A stretch of 64,000 nucleotides of DNA from Parabacteroides sp. Marseille-P3160 (GCF_900162725.1 NZ_LT799418.1:1410831-1474830), one strand, 5' to 3'. Positions 43,011 through 52,734 are shown, counted from the stretch's first letter. Numbers and translations are program-made. The notes: generated by a model from the letters alone, not told the origin.

Positions 43011-44237
43011 ATGAGAACACTTATTTGTATTGCGGGGCTTTTTCTTTCTGCTTCTATCCATTTAATGGCTTGTACAACAGCTATTATTTCGGGAAAAGGT
43101 ACACCGGACGGTCGTCCTCTATTGTTTAAACAGCGGGATACGGGGAGTTTGCAGAATAAACTGATGTCTTTTTCCGATGGAAAGTATGAATATATCGGTA
43201 TTGTGAATACGAGCGATACGTTGGGCTTGGAAGTTTGGGGCGGTTATAATAGTACCGGTTTCGCGATAATGAATTCGGCCTCTTATAATCTGAACCCTCC
43301 TTCCAATAAGAACCGGGAAGAACGGGAAGGTATTGTTATGAAAAAGGCTTTGCAAGCTTGTGCGACCTTGGCTGATTTTGAAAAACTGTTGGATACGCTT
43401 CCCCGGCCGCTGTTAGTCAGCGCGAATTTCGGAGTGATTGATGCCCAAGGTGGAGCGGCTTATTATGAAACAGGGGACGATCATTACGTAAAATATGATG
43501 TGAACGACTCGAAAATAGCCCCTTCCGGTTATCTTATTCGAACAAATTTTTCTTATTCGGGTGATCGGACGAGGGATATGGGATTGAGTCGTTACCAGCA
43601 GGCTACTGTCTTATTTTATCAAGCTGCTCTATGCAGTGGACTTACCCCCGAATTCCTACTCAAAGATGTGGCCCGTTGCCTGACGCACGGTCTGACGGGA
43701 ACCAACCTGCGGGAAAACCTTCCTACAACAGCCGAACAGCCTGCCTTTGTTCCTTTTCGCGATTATATTATCCGCTACAGTACGGCCTCTGCCATAGCCG
43801 TCCAGGGAGTAAAGAAAGGAGAAGCACTCGAAATGACTACGATGTGGACCTTGTTGGGCTCCCCTTTGACAACGGTTGCAATTCCGGTCTGGCTTAATCC
43901 CCGGCATATTTATCCTTCTATTATGTTGGCTGACTCTAAGGAAAAGGCCCAGCTATGTGATTGGTCGCTTTCCTTGAAGAACCGATTGTTTCCCATCCAA
44001 TATGGCGAAGGGAGTGATTATCTGAATTGGGCAGCTTTACTCTCGGCAGACGGGAAAGGAATTTTGCAGAAACTGGCTCCTCTGGAAGAACTGTTATGGA
44101 AGAAATCGTCAGAACTGCTTTCGGAATGGAGGCAACAAGGCAAACGCCCGGAAAAACTGAAGGAGTATGCACAATGGGTTGATCAGACGGTGAGTGAATA
44201 TTATTATCAAGTCATGCAGGTTACTACGGCAAAATAA
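43011..44237 (+). CDS. Ntn hydrolase of the choloylglycine hydrolase / C45 type
   Basis: A 408-residue exported protein. After a hydrophobic leader (ICIAGLFLSASIHLMA) comes CTTAIISGKGTPDGRPLLFK, in which the first Cys (residue 21) is placed like the N-terminal nucleophile of choloylglycine hydrolase and acyl-CoA:6-APA acyltransferase relatives. LLFKQRDTG, GYNSTGFAIMNSAS and FGVIDAQGGAAYYE match the following family strands. It likely cleaves a linear amide bond in the periplasm. The leader end LMAC also resembles a lipobox, so lipid attachment and catalysis would compete for the same Cys. Monocistronic. Confidence 0.75.
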   Translation: MRTLICIAGLFLSASIHLMACTTAIISGKGTPDGRPLLFKQRDTGSLQNKLMSFSDGKYEYIGIVNTSDTLGLEVWGGYNSTGFAIMNSASYNLNPPSNKNREEREGIVMKKALQACATLADFEKLLDTLPRPLLVSANFGVIDAQGGAAYYETGDDHYVKYDVNDSKIAPSGYLIRTNFSYSGDRTRDMGLSRYQQATVLFYQAALCSGLTPEFLLKDVARCLTHGLTGTNLRENLPTTAEQPAFVPFRDYIIRYSTASAIAVQGVKKGEALEMTTMWTLLGSPLTTVAIPVWLNPRHIYPSIMLADSKEKAQLCDWSLSLKNRLFPIQYGEGSDYLNWAALLSADGKGILQKLAPLEELLWKKSSELLSEWRQQGKRPEKLKEYAQWVDQTVSEYYYQVMQVTTAK

Positions 44238-44297
44238 ACGTCTAGAAATAGCATCCGATTAATGGTGGCGAAGATAGATAAGTTATTAAATAATCTT

Positions 44298-44305
44298 TAT
44301 ATTTG
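44298..44305 (+). promoter_or_regulatory. -7 element of the NfeD-flotillin operon
   Basis: TATATTTG matches TAnnTTTG exactly, 46 bases before the ATG at 44351. No clear TTTG was found at -33. Confidence 0.5.
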
Positions 44306-44350
44306 TAAAGTCTATTACTCATTTAATCCGACCTTTTAAAAAAACAAATA

Positions 44351-44908
44351 ATGAAAGAGTTTTTTACCACGATGGAATCACTTCAGGCAATTTATTGGTA
44401 TATCGCCTGCGGTTCCAGTTTTGTTTTTATTTTGCTGACTGTTGCTTCACTTGTAGGAGGGGGAGATGCCGATATGGAAACACATGCAGGTGAAATGGAA
44501 AATCCGCTTCATCTTCTGTCCCTCCGTAATATTGTAAATTTTCTTTTAGGTTTTGGATGGTCAGGCGTTGCATTTTATTCCGTTTTCAGTTCCAAATTGA
44601 TCTTAGGACTTGTTTCTCTTTTTGTCGGTTGTCTTTTTGCCCTGATTTTTCTGATTGTCATTAAAGCTTTTCTGAAACTGAGTGAAGATAATACGGTGAA
44701 GATCGAAGACATGATCGGAAAGACAGGAAATGTCTATCTGAAGATCCCTCCATTAAAGGGAGGGAAAGGGAAAGTGCTGATTAGTATCAATGGTTCGGTT
44801 CGGGAGATGGAAGCTGTGACAACCGGCAACACAGAGCTTAAAACGGGAGGCAACGTGAAAGTCGTCCGTATAGAAGGAAATACATTAGTTGTGACTAAGA
44901 TGGATTAA
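44351..44908 (+). CDS. NfeD-like membrane protein
   Basis: A 185-residue protein with helices at about residues 15-37, 58-77 and 80-105, followed by a soluble C-terminal OB-fold (IGKTGNVYLKIPPLKGGKGK to KVVRIEGNTLVVTKMD, two flanking segments). This is the short, protease-less NfeD1b/YuaF layout. It lies 22 bases upstream of a flotillin gene, matching the B. subtilis yuaF-floT pair, and it probably forms a membrane-microdomain partner of that protein. Confidence 0.82.
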   Translation: MKEFFTTMESLQAIYWYIACGSSFVFILLTVASLVGGGDADMETHAGEMENPLHLLSLRNIVNFLLGFGWSGVAFYSVFSSKLILGLVSLFVGCLFALIFLIVIKAFLKLSEDNTVKIEDMIGKTGNVYLKIPPLKGGKGKVLISINGSVREMEAVTTGNTELKTGGNVKVVRIEGNTLVVTKMD

Positions 44909-44930
44909 ATCAAAAACAAATAAATTAATT

Positions 44931-46451
44931 ATGGAATCAGGAATTGTTCTTCTTATCGGAGTGCTGGCTATCGTGCTGGTCGTACTCATGTTGTTTCTTG
45001 CCTCTCGCTACAAGCGTTGTCCATCAGATAAAATATTGGTCATCTATGGTAAGACGGGGGGATCTTCCGCCCGGTGCGTACATGGGGGAGGTAGTTTCAT
45101 CTGGCCGGTCATCCAGGATTATGCCTTTCTGGACTTAAAGCCGATTTCGATCGAGGCGAATTTGAAAAGCGCTTTGAGCCGTCAAAACATCCGGGTAGAT
45201 GTGCCATGCCGGTTTACAATTGCGATTTCGACCGATCCGGAAACAATGAGCACGGCAGCCGAACGTTTGTTAGGGCTTTCACCGGTTCAGATTCAGGAAT
45301 TGTCGCAGGATATACTGTTCGGGCAACTGCGTTTGGTAATCGCCACCATGACAATCGAAGAAATCAATTCCGATCGCGATAAGTTTTTGGATAATATCTC
45401 CATCAATGTCGATGCTGAGCTTCGGAAGATTGGTTTGAAATTAATCAATGTGAATGTAACGGACATCAACGATGAGTCCGGATATATTGATGCTTTGGGA
45501 AAAGAAGCGGCTGCAAAGGCGATTAATGAAGCGAAAGTGAGCGTCGCCGAACAGGAGAAAATCGGTGAAACAGGAAAAGCGGGAGCCGACCGGGAACGGG
45601 ATGTACAGATTGCCGAGACGAACCGGGATCGGGATGTGAAAATTGCGAATACGCAAAAAGACCGGGAGGTCAGTATTGCGCAAGCCGAAAGGGATGAACT
45701 TATCGGAAAGGCTGAAGCAGCCAGGGATACGCGTGTGAAGACTTCCGAGGCGAACGCAATTGCCATTCAGGGGGAAAATGGAGCGAAAATAACCATTGCC
45801 AATTCGGATGCAACCCGTCGCGAGCGCGAGGCGGAAGCGATGCGGCTTGCTATTTCGGCAGAAAAGGTACAACAGGCGAAAGCCCTGGAGGAAGCCTACC
45901 AAGCGGAGCAAAAAGCGGAATTAGCCCGTTCGGAAAGGGAACGCTCTACACAGATTGCGAATGTAGTCGTCCCGGCTGAAATAGAAAAGCAGAAGATGAT
46001 CATTGACGCGCAGGGAGAAGCCGAGAAAGTGAGAATACAGGCAAAAGGAGAAGCGGATGCGATCTTTGCAAAGATGGATGCGGAAGCGCGCGGTTTATAT
46101 GAAATCCTGACAAAGCAAGCGGAAGGTTATCGGGAGATGGTGAAAGCTGCAGGCGGCAATGCTACGGATGCTTACCAATTACTGTTGATCGAAAAGTTGC
46201 CGGAATTGGTTAAAACACAGGTCGAAGCGATTAAAAATATTAAGATCGACAAGGTGACGGTTTGGGATAATGCCTCTGGTAAGGACGGGGAAGGAAAAAC
46301 TTCAACCGCTAATTTTGTTTCGGGATTGATGAAAAGCGTACCACCACTGAACGATCTTTTCAACCTGGCTGGCATGAACCTGCCTTCTTATCTTAAAGGA
46401 GTCGATACGAAAGAAGCCGGTTCGAATGAAGCTCCCGTCCCTGATAAGTAA
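44931..46451 (+). CDS. Flotillin-like SPFH-domain protein
   Basis: A 506-residue protein. An N-terminal helix (VLLIGVLAIVLVVLMLFLAS) anchors it, an SPFH domain covers about residues 35-215 (for example VDVPCRFTIAIST), and a long Ala/Glu/Lys-rich coiled coil from about 200 to 400 contains repeated heptads such as RDVQIAETNRDRDVKIANT. The C-terminal part (YQLLLIEKLPELVKTQVEAI) is typical of flotillins of the FloT/YqiK type. It would organise membrane patches with the NfeD protein. Confidence 0.9.
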   Translation: MESGIVLLIGVLAIVLVVLMLFLASRYKRCPSDKILVIYGKTGGSSARCVHGGGSFIWPVIQDYAFLDLKPISIEANLKSALSRQNIRVDVPCRFTIAISTDPETMSTAAERLLGLSPVQIQELSQDILFGQLRLVIATMTIEEINSDRDKFLDNISINVDAELRKIGLKLINVNVTDINDESGYIDALGKEAAAKAINEAKVSVAEQEKIGETGKAGADRERDVQIAETNRDRDVKIANTQKDREVSIAQAERDELIGKAEAARDTRVKTSEANAIAIQGENGAKITIANSDATRREREAEAMRLAISAEKVQQAKALEEAYQAEQKAELARSERERSTQIANVVVPAEIEKQKMIIDAQGEAEKVRIQAKGEADAIFAKMDAEARGLYEILTKQAEGYREMVKAAGGNATDAYQLLLIEKLPELVKTQVEAIKNIKIDKVTVWDNASGKDGEGKTSTANFVSGLMKSVPPLNDLFNLAGMNLPSYLKGVDTKEAGSNEAPVPDK

Positions 46452-46618
46452 ACCTCTATAAAAACTAAAGTCACATACATCTATGGGAAGGTACAAATGA
46501 ATTGGCGGGTTTTTTGATAATTTTTGTTGGGATTAGGCATCCTTGTAGCGAACTCAGGGAAAAAGAGTCTTAATCTTTTCTTATCAGCGGAAATTCTTCT
46601 TTTCTAAAATAAATGAAT

Positions 46619-46626
46619 TACTTTTG
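46619..46626 (+). promoter_or_regulatory. -7 element of the metal-efflux operon
   Basis: TACTTTTG matches TAnnTTTG. The transcript would start near 46633, a few bases before ATG 46645. Confidence 0.5.
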
Positions 46627-46644
46627 CGGCTGATAGGTAAGGAG

Positions 46645-47004
46645 ATGAAGATTAGGTATAAATCGATATTCGGCTCGTTTCTGCTGGTAATTTTTGTAAG
46701 TTACTATGTGGGGATAACGGCTTTTACCCATACTCACTTCTTTCCGCATTACAGTATTACTCATTCACACCCTTTCTTACCCGGAGCGGACGGATTGCCG
46801 CATCATACGCATAGCCAGGCCGCTTTTGAACTCATTGGAGCATTGAACTCCATCCTGCTGGACTGGATGCCGGCTTCTATGCTCTCTTTGTTTTCCGTCC
46901 TTTTGTTTTGCGTTTTTACGGCACCCGTTCGGACGACGAAAAGAACAATTCTATCGGGACCTCATCTGAGAGCTCCTCCGGTTTCATATCTATATAATTG
47001 TTGA
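46645..47004 (+). CDS. Small His-rich membrane protein of the RND operon
   Basis: A 119-residue protein with an N-terminal helix (FGSFLLVIFVSYYVGITAF) and a second near residues 75-92. Between them is a His cluster: THTHFFPHYSITHSHPF and LPHHTHSQ, nine His in about 35 residues, on the likely periplasmic side. It is the first gene after the promoter, 62 bases before the RND adaptor, so it may bind or buffer the metal (copper, zinc, cobalt or nickel) exported by the pump. I do not recognise a named family. The start at ATG 46645 is chosen over TTG/CTG positions upstream because it follows the -7 element. Confidence 0.7.
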   Translation: MKIRYKSIFGSFLLVIFVSYYVGITAFTHTHFFPHYSITHSHPFLPGADGLPHHTHSQAAFELIGALNSILLDWMPASMLSLFSVLLFCVFTAPVRTTKRTILSGPHLRAPPVSYLYNC

Positions 47005-47066
47005 GATTTTTATTGCCGTAAGGGCGGCAACCAATTATTATTTTCATAAAAAGATACTTATTAGAT

Positions 47067-48176
47067 ATGAAACATAAGTTATTACTCATGTTTCCCTTGC
47101 TGTTTGCATGTGCTTGCCATTCTCCGAAAGAGGAGGACGGAGGTTCGTCTGCAATGACTTTGCGGGGAGATACCTTGCAAATCGGGGAGAAATCTCCGGT
47201 ATTGGGGAAATTGAAAACAGAGAAAATCAGCACCGAACCATATCGGATGGAGTTTTCCACATCCGGTGTCGTACGGGCGATTCCGACCGGTTACGCCGAA
47301 ATAGCACCTCCTTTTGCGGGACGGATCACCCGGACATTCATTCGCTTGGGGCAAAAAGTGTCGGAAGGAAGTCCCCTCTTTGAAATCAGTTCTCCTTCCT
47401 TCTTTGAAACGGGTAAATCATACTACCAGGCAAAGCAGGAGTTGGAGCTGGCCCTTAAGAACCTGAACAGGGAACGGGATTTGTTTAAAAATAAAGTCGG
47501 CGTCCAAAAAGAGTTGGAAGAGGCGGAGGCAGACTATGAATTAAAGAAAAAGGAATTGGAGAACTGGATAGCCTCGCTGAAAGTTTACCAGATCGATCCG
47601 CAGAAACTGATAGTGGGACAACCGTTGGTTGTCCGCTCTCCGATCAGCGGGGAGATTGTCCTGGACCGAATTGTCATCGGACAATATTTTAAGGAAGACG
47701 CGGAACCCGTGGCTGTCGTGGCGAATCTGAATAAAGTCTGGTTCGTGGCGAATATTAAGGAAAAGGATTTACATCTTCTCCGGTCTTCGGAAGAGGTGGA
47801 GATCCGGCTGGTCGCTTTGCCCGACCGGCCGATAAAGGGTAAGATTTACCATATCAGCGAGCTTTTGGATGAAGAAACACGCTCGGTGGAATTGCTGATC
47901 GAATGTGATAACCGGGAACGGTTAATGAAACCGTCGATGTATGGAACCGTGCGGCTGAGCGACCATGAAACGGAAGTTATCCGGGTGCCCGCGTCAGCTC
48001 TCCTGCAAGAGGAAGCGGGAAGTTATGTATGGGTGTCGCTCGGAAAGAACTCTTTCCGGAAACAACCGGTGTCAGCCGGGGAGACGAAAGAGGGGAAAAC
48101 GGTCATTCTTTCGGGACTGGTTCCCGGAGAGGAATTAGTGACAACCGGGGCCTTTTATTTACTTGATGCACAGTAA
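47067..48176 (+). CDS. RND efflux periplasmic adaptor (CusB/CzcB-like)
   Basis: A 369-residue lipoprotein (LLLMFPLLFACAC, acylation Cys at residue 15 or 17). The membrane-fusion-protein order is visible: barrel-sandwich hybrid start (EIAPPFAGRITRTFIRLGQKV in two adjoining segments), an alpha-hairpin of about residues 110-180 rich in Lys/Glu, the second lipoyl half (VRSPISGEIVLDRIVIGQ), then beta-barrel and C-terminal domains. It links the inner-membrane pump to the TolC-like channel; both genes follow directly, the first after 5 bases. Confidence 0.9.
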   Translation: MKHKLLLMFPLLFACACHSPKEEDGGSSAMTLRGDTLQIGEKSPVLGKLKTEKISTEPYRMEFSTSGVVRAIPTGYAEIAPPFAGRITRTFIRLGQKVSEGSPLFEISSPSFFETGKSYYQAKQELELALKNLNRERDLFKNKVGVQKELEEAEADYELKKKELENWIASLKVYQIDPQKLIVGQPLVVRSPISGEIVLDRIVIGQYFKEDAEPVAVVANLNKVWFVANIKEKDLHLLRSSEEVEIRLVALPDRPIKGKIYHISELLDEETRSVELLIECDNRERLMKPSMYGTVRLSDHETEVIRVPASALLQEEAGSYVWVSLGKNSFRKQPVSAGETKEGKTVILSGLVPGEELVTTGAFYLLDAQ

Positions 48177-48181
48177 TCGCG

Positions 48182-51100
48182 ATGAAGAAGATTATTTATC
48201 TGGCGTTACATCGACGGGGTTTGATGTTCGTCCTTTTTGTGTTTTTGGCTCTGGTCGGTTATTATTGCTGGAAGCAACTGGCGATTGACGCCTATCCCGA
48301 CATTGCGGATACGACCGTACAGGTCGTTACACAAGTTCCCGGATTGGCTGCCGAAGAGATCGAGCAGCAGATCAGTATTCCTATTGAACGGGCAATGAAC
48401 GGCTTGCCGGGATTAAGTGTGATGCGTAGTAAAAATACGTTCGGATTATCCACGATTATCCTTGTTTTTGATGATGGAATTGATGATTATTGGGCGAGGC
48501 AACGGGTACAAGAACGGCTGACGGACGTGGAACTGCCCTATGACGCTGTTCCCGGATTAAATCCACTGACTTCTCCGACGGGTGAGATCTTCCGTTATAT
48601 TCTGGAAAGCGACCATCAGAATTTGAGGGAGTTGACGGACTTGCATAAATGGGTCGTGATTCCACGGCTCAAACAGGTGACGGGTGTGGCCGACGTCAGT
48701 AATTATGGAGGAATCACCACTCAGTATCAGATAGAGATCGATCCCCGGAAAATGGAGCAATACGATGTTACGCTCGATGATATTACCGGAAAAATCGAAA
48801 AGAATAATGTCAATGCCGGCGGAAGTATGCTGAGTCATGGCGACCTGAGCTATGTGATTCGTGGAATCGGATTGGTAAGGGATCTGGAAGACTTGGGGCG
48901 GATTGTCATTAAAACGGAGAAGGGAATGCCGGTTTATCTTAGCGATCTGGGTACATTGAAATACGGAACATTGGAGCGAAAAGGCGTGCTCGGATTCAAG
49001 GACAAAGAACGGAACTATTCCGACGGTGTGGAAGGTATCGTGCAGATGCTCCGCGGGCAAAACCCTTCCCGGGTGCTCGAAGGGGTTCATGCCGCTGTAG
49101 AGGAACTGAATAGCGATATCTTGCCCAAGGGCACGAAGCTGCATGTTTTCATGGATCGTACCGATCTGGTAAATACGACATTGAATACGGTATCGCATAC
49201 CTTGTTCGAAGGAATGGTACTGGTCGTTCTGGTATTGATTCTCTTCCTGGGGAATTGGCGGGGCGCCCTGTTGGTAGCCATCACGATCCCGCTTTCCCTG
49301 TTAATCGCTTTTATCCTGATGCATCTGACCAATATCCCGGCCAACTTGCTTTCTTTGGGAGCTATCGATTTCGGTATATTGGTCGACGGATCGATTGTCA
49401 TGATGGAGACTATACTGAAGAAGCGCGAACGGAATCCGGAGGAGGTATTGGATGAGGAAAGCGTCTTGGGCCGGGCCAGGGAAGTAGCCCGCCCGATCTT
49501 CTTTTCCACATTGATCATTATCACGGCCTATTTGCCGTTATTCGCTTTCGAACATATTGAAAAGAAATTGTTTACGCCGATGGCTTATACGATCGGCTAT
49601 GCGTTGGTCGGAGCGTTGTGTGTCGCCTTGCTGCTGATCCCGGGACTGGCCTTCTATGCTTACCGGAAACCGGGGAAAATCTATCATAATAAATGGTTGG
49701 AAAAACTTTCCGACGGTTATCACCGGCAGACGGTTCACATATTGAAACGCCCCAAGCAGGTGATCGTACCTCTTCTCGTGATCCTACTGGCCGCCGGAGC
49801 GTTGAGCTATACGGTTGGAAAGGACTTTCTGCCTCCTCTGGATGAAGGTTCCATCTGGATACAGGTTCAACTGCCTCCGGGCATTTCGATCGAGAAGTCA
49901 AAAGAGATGGGAGCAGAATTGCGTAAAGTCATTTCCGGTTTCGAGGAAGTTTCGTATGTCATGACCCAGGTAGGGCGCGATGATGAGGGGGCGGAGGCTT
50001 TTTCTCTTTCCCATGTGGAATGTGCAGTCGGTTTGAAACCCTATAACACGTGGAAACGGGGAAAGACAAAGGCGGATCTGATAGACGAAATGTCGCAGAA
50101 ATTATCTACCCTGCCTGGTTATACTGTCGGATTTTCCCAACCGATCATCGATATGGTAATGGATCAGATTGCCGGTGCTCATAGTGACCTGGCGCTCAAG
50201 ATCTATAATGACGATGTCGTGGAAACCCGCCATATGGCCGAACAGATTGTCCGCTTGTTGAAAGAGATTCCGGGAGCGGCGGATGTCACAATCGATCAGG
50301 AACCTCCGATGCCCCAATTGCAAATTATTGCCGACCGGGAGCGGATTGCCCGGTACGGGCTCAATGTTTCGGATGTTACCGACCTGGTCGAAATGGCTAT
50401 CGGAGGAAGTGCGATCTCCCGGATATTCGTCGGAAGCAAGAGTTATGACGTGACTTGTCGCTTCATCGAAGAGAGTCGTGACACTCCCGAGAAGATAGGA
50501 AACCTGCTGCTTACCACCACTGACGGGAAGAAGATTCCCCTTTCACAAGTGGCTCAGATAAAGATGACTGCCGGCGCCAGTACCATTACGCGGGAAATGA
50601 ACCAGCGCCATCTGACGGTCCGTGTCAACCTGCGGGGTGTGGACTTGACCGCTTTCCTGGAACAGGCCAATCGGTTGATATCAAAAGAGGTTAAATATAA
50701 TCCGGAGCAAGTTCACCTGAAATGGGCGGGGCAGTTTGAAAACCAACGCCGGGCCTATCAACGATTGGGTGCGGTGGTGCCAATGGCCTTGGGAATTATG
50801 TTGATGCTTTTGTTCTGGGCTTGCGGGAAATTCCGTCAGGCGGCTCTGATGATGTGCGTGGTGCCGTTAGCGATATTCGGCGGTATGCTGGCGTTGAATT
50901 TGCGCGGAATGACACTCAATGTTTCTTCGGCTGTCGGATTTATTGCGTTGATAGGAGTGGCCATCCAGAATGGAGTGATCATGATAACCCATATCAATTA
51001 CCTCCGGCTTCACGGGGAAGACTTGATGACTGCGGTTGTCGATGGAACCCGTCACCGTTTCCGCCCGATTCTGATGACAGCTACCGTTGCCATTTTGGGC

Positions 51101-51286
51101 TTGTTGCCGGCTTCGGTCAGTACCGGCATCGGCTCGGATGTCCAGCGGCCTCTGGCAACGGTCATTGTTTACGGACTTTTGTTTTCTACCGTCATTACAC
51201 TTTATGTATTGCCGTCTTTCTATTATCTGATCGAAAAACGCGCATTGGATAAGGAGAGTCAAACAACGTTACAAGATGAAAAATAG
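48182..51286 (+). CDS. Heavy-metal efflux RND pump (CusA/CzcA family)
   Basis: A 1034-residue proton antiporter with 12 helices in two repeats and large periplasmic loops. IDAYPDIADTTVQVVTQVPG near the N-terminus and IDFGILVDGSIVMME in helix 4 are HME-RND signatures; the Asp residues of helix 4 relay protons. The second half includes AVGFIALIGVAIQNGVIM. The ion (copper/silver or cobalt/zinc/nickel) cannot be settled from the motif alone. It overlaps the following TolC gene by 11 bases. Confidence 0.93.
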   Translation: MKKIIYLALHRRGLMFVLFVFLALVGYYCWKQLAIDAYPDIADTTVQVVTQVPGLAAEEIEQQISIPIERAMNGLPGLSVMRSKNTFGLSTIILVFDDGIDDYWARQRVQERLTDVELPYDAVPGLNPLTSPTGEIFRYILESDHQNLRELTDLHKWVVIPRLKQVTGVADVSNYGGITTQYQIEIDPRKMEQYDVTLDDITGKIEKNNVNAGGSMLSHGDLSYVIRGIGLVRDLEDLGRIVIKTEKGMPVYLSDLGTLKYGTLERKGVLGFKDKERNYSDGVEGIVQMLRGQNPSRVLEGVHAAVEELNSDILPKGTKLHVFMDRTDLVNTTLNTVSHTLFEGMVLVVLVLILFLGNWRGALLVAITIPLSLLIAFILMHLTNIPANLLSLGAIDFGILVDGSIVMMETILKKRERNPEEVLDEESVLGRAREVARPIFFSTLIIITAYLPLFAFEHIEKKLFTPMAYTIGYALVGALCVALLLIPGLAFYAYRKPGKIYHNKWLEKLSDGYHRQTVHILKRPKQVIVPLLVILLAAGALSYTVGKDFLPPLDEGSIWIQVQLPPGISIEKSKEMGAELRKVISGFEEVSYVMTQVGRDDEGAEAFSLSHVECAVGLKPYNTWKRGKTKADLIDEMSQKLSTLPGYTVGFSQPIIDMVMDQIAGAHSDLALKIYNDDVVETRHMAEQIVRLLKEIPGAADVTIDQEPPMPQLQIIADRERIARYGLNVSDVTDLVEMAIGGSAISRIFVGSKSYDVTCRFIEESRDTPEKIGNLLLTTTDGKKIPLSQVAQIKMTAGASTITREMNQRHLTVRVNLRGVDLTAFLEQANRLISKEVKYNPEQVHLKWAGQFENQRRAYQRLGAVVPMALGIMLMLLFWACGKFRQAALMMCVVPLAIFGGMLALNLRGMTLNVSSAVGFIALIGVAIQNGVIMITHINYLRLHGEDLMTAVVDGTRHRFRPILMTATVAILGLLPASVSTGIGSDVQRPLATVIVYGLLFSTVITLYVLPSFYYLIEKRALDKESQTTLQDEK

Positions 51287-52541
51287 AATAATCGTTTTCC
51301 TGTTATTGACAGGGATCTTTTTCCCGGTTATGGCAGGGCAGCCTTTGCTCCCTTTGTCATACCGGCAGTATATGGAGAAGGTGATTGCCGGCAATTTTGA
51401 ATATGCGGCCGAGCGCTTGAAGGTCTCCGTTTCGGATGCCGAACTGGTAGCGTCCAAGGTCTTTAACGATCCGAATCTTTCGGTTTCTTATTTTAATAAT
51501 GAGAATTCCTCGCTTAAAATGGGAGAGGGCGTCGAAGTCGAACTGAGCAAGACTTTTACGTTGGGTAAACGCGGAGCCGGCATTGCCTTGGCCAAGAGTG
51601 AGAAGCAACTGGCCGAAGCACTGCTTGAAGATTATTTGCGCAATCTGCAGGCAGACGCAACTTTGGCTTATCTGGAGGCGATAAAGCAGAACGAAGTTTA
51701 TAAGGTGAAAGCCAACTCTTATGGAGCGGTACGCCGCTTGGCCGAGAGTGACAGCCTGCGGCATGCTTTGGGAAAGATAAAAGAGGTGGATGCGATTCAG
51801 AGCCGTGTCGAGGCGGATATGATCCGCAATGAATTGAAACAGGCCCAAGTAGAATTACTCAATGCCTTTGGCCGATTGAATCTTTATACCGGAACGCAAG
51901 GCAAGGACTCCGTTTTTCAGCCGGATGCCCGGCTGGAAAGCAAATCCCGTGAATTTATTCTGCAGAATTTGCTCCGTTCGGCCGGTGAAAACCGAAGCGA
52001 TATAGTAGCCGCCCTGAAAAACAAAGAGGTAGCAAGCCGCGCCTTAACCGTCACGCGCCGTGAACGCAATACGGATATCGACCTGTCGCTTGCGGTTAGC
52101 CGGAATGCCCGCGTGCATAACGAGGAAGCGCCGGCTCCTCCGTTTACGGGAATTACGGCGGGGATTGCTATTCCTTTGAAATTTTCTAATTTCAATAAAG
52201 GAGCGGTTCATGCAGCCCGCTTCCGTGAACAGCAGGCTGAAGCGCAGTATCAGCAGGCCTTGCTCCAGGTAGAAACCGAAGTCATGCAGGCCTTTCGTAA
52301 CTATGAATCTTATTCCGAGCAAGTGCAACATTATGAGAAAGGGCTTTTGCAAGCGGCCCGCGAAGTCATTGAAGGGAAAACATACAGCTACGACAGGGGG
52401 GAGGTTTCTTTATTGGAAGTGCTGGATGCCCAGCGTACGTTTGACGACGTACAAACCCAATACATAGAGACTCTCTATCAAAGCAATGCCGCACTGGTGG
52501 AACTGGAGCGTAGCGCCGGTCTCTGGGACCTGGAATTCTAA
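51276..52541 (+). CDS. TolC-family outer-membrane efflux protein
   Basis: A 421-residue exported protein (signal IIVFLLLTGIFFPVMAG). Two long coiled-coil repeats characteristic of TolC/CusC channels are visible: ELVASKVFNDPNLSVSYFNN and KSEKQLAEALLEDYLRNLQA in the first half, QRTFDDVQTQYIETLYQSNA in the second. GEVSLLEVLDAQRTF is the usual C-terminal motif. It completes the tripartite pump with the two preceding genes, and its ATG lies inside the pump gene. The 22-base repeat array and a terminator follow. Confidence 0.9.
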   Translation: MKNRIIVFLLLTGIFFPVMAGQPLLPLSYRQYMEKVIAGNFEYAAERLKVSVSDAELVASKVFNDPNLSVSYFNNENSSLKMGEGVEVELSKTFTLGKRGAGIALAKSEKQLAEALLEDYLRNLQADATLAYLEAIKQNEVYKVKANSYGAVRRLAESDSLRHALGKIKEVDAIQSRVEADMIRNELKQAQVELLNAFGRLNLYTGTQGKDSVFQPDARLESKSREFILQNLLRSAGENRSDIVAALKNKEVASRALTVTRRERNTDIDLSLAVSRNARVHNEEAPAPPFTGITAGIAIPLKFSNFNKGAVHAARFREQQAEAQYQQALLQVETEVMQAFRNYESYSEQVQHYEKGLLQAAREVIEGKTYSYDRGEVSLLEVLDAQRTFDDVQTQYIETLYQSNAALVELERSAGLWDLEF

Positions 52542-52648
52542 ATCGATTCGGTGGCGGGAAGTTTTTATCCTGCAGTCTGTATTGGGTGATGCCATAGTAA
52601 AGTCGGAAAAAAAGATGAGGTTGCCTAAAAAGCACTGAGCCGCCCAGA

Positions 52649-52734
52649 AAATCCAGTATATTCATTTATGAAATCCAGTATACTCATTTATAAAATCCAG
52701 TGCACTCATTTATAAAATTCAGTGCACTGGATTT
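52649..52734. repeat. 22-base tandem repeat array with inverted end
   Basis: Three consecutive 22-base units begin at 52649, 52671 and 52693, each reading AAATCCAGT(A/G)(T/C)A(T/C)TCATT followed by TAT(G/A); neighbours match at 20 of 22 positions. The fourth position starts AAATTCAGTGCACT and turns into the inverse of unit three (AGTGCACTGGATTT, 52721-52734). The array lies 107 bases after the TolC gene stop. Confidence 0.75.

Noticed and set aside
52649..52734. CRISPR array
   Set aside because: The repeats abut each other and the last copy is inverted, which is not CRISPR structure.
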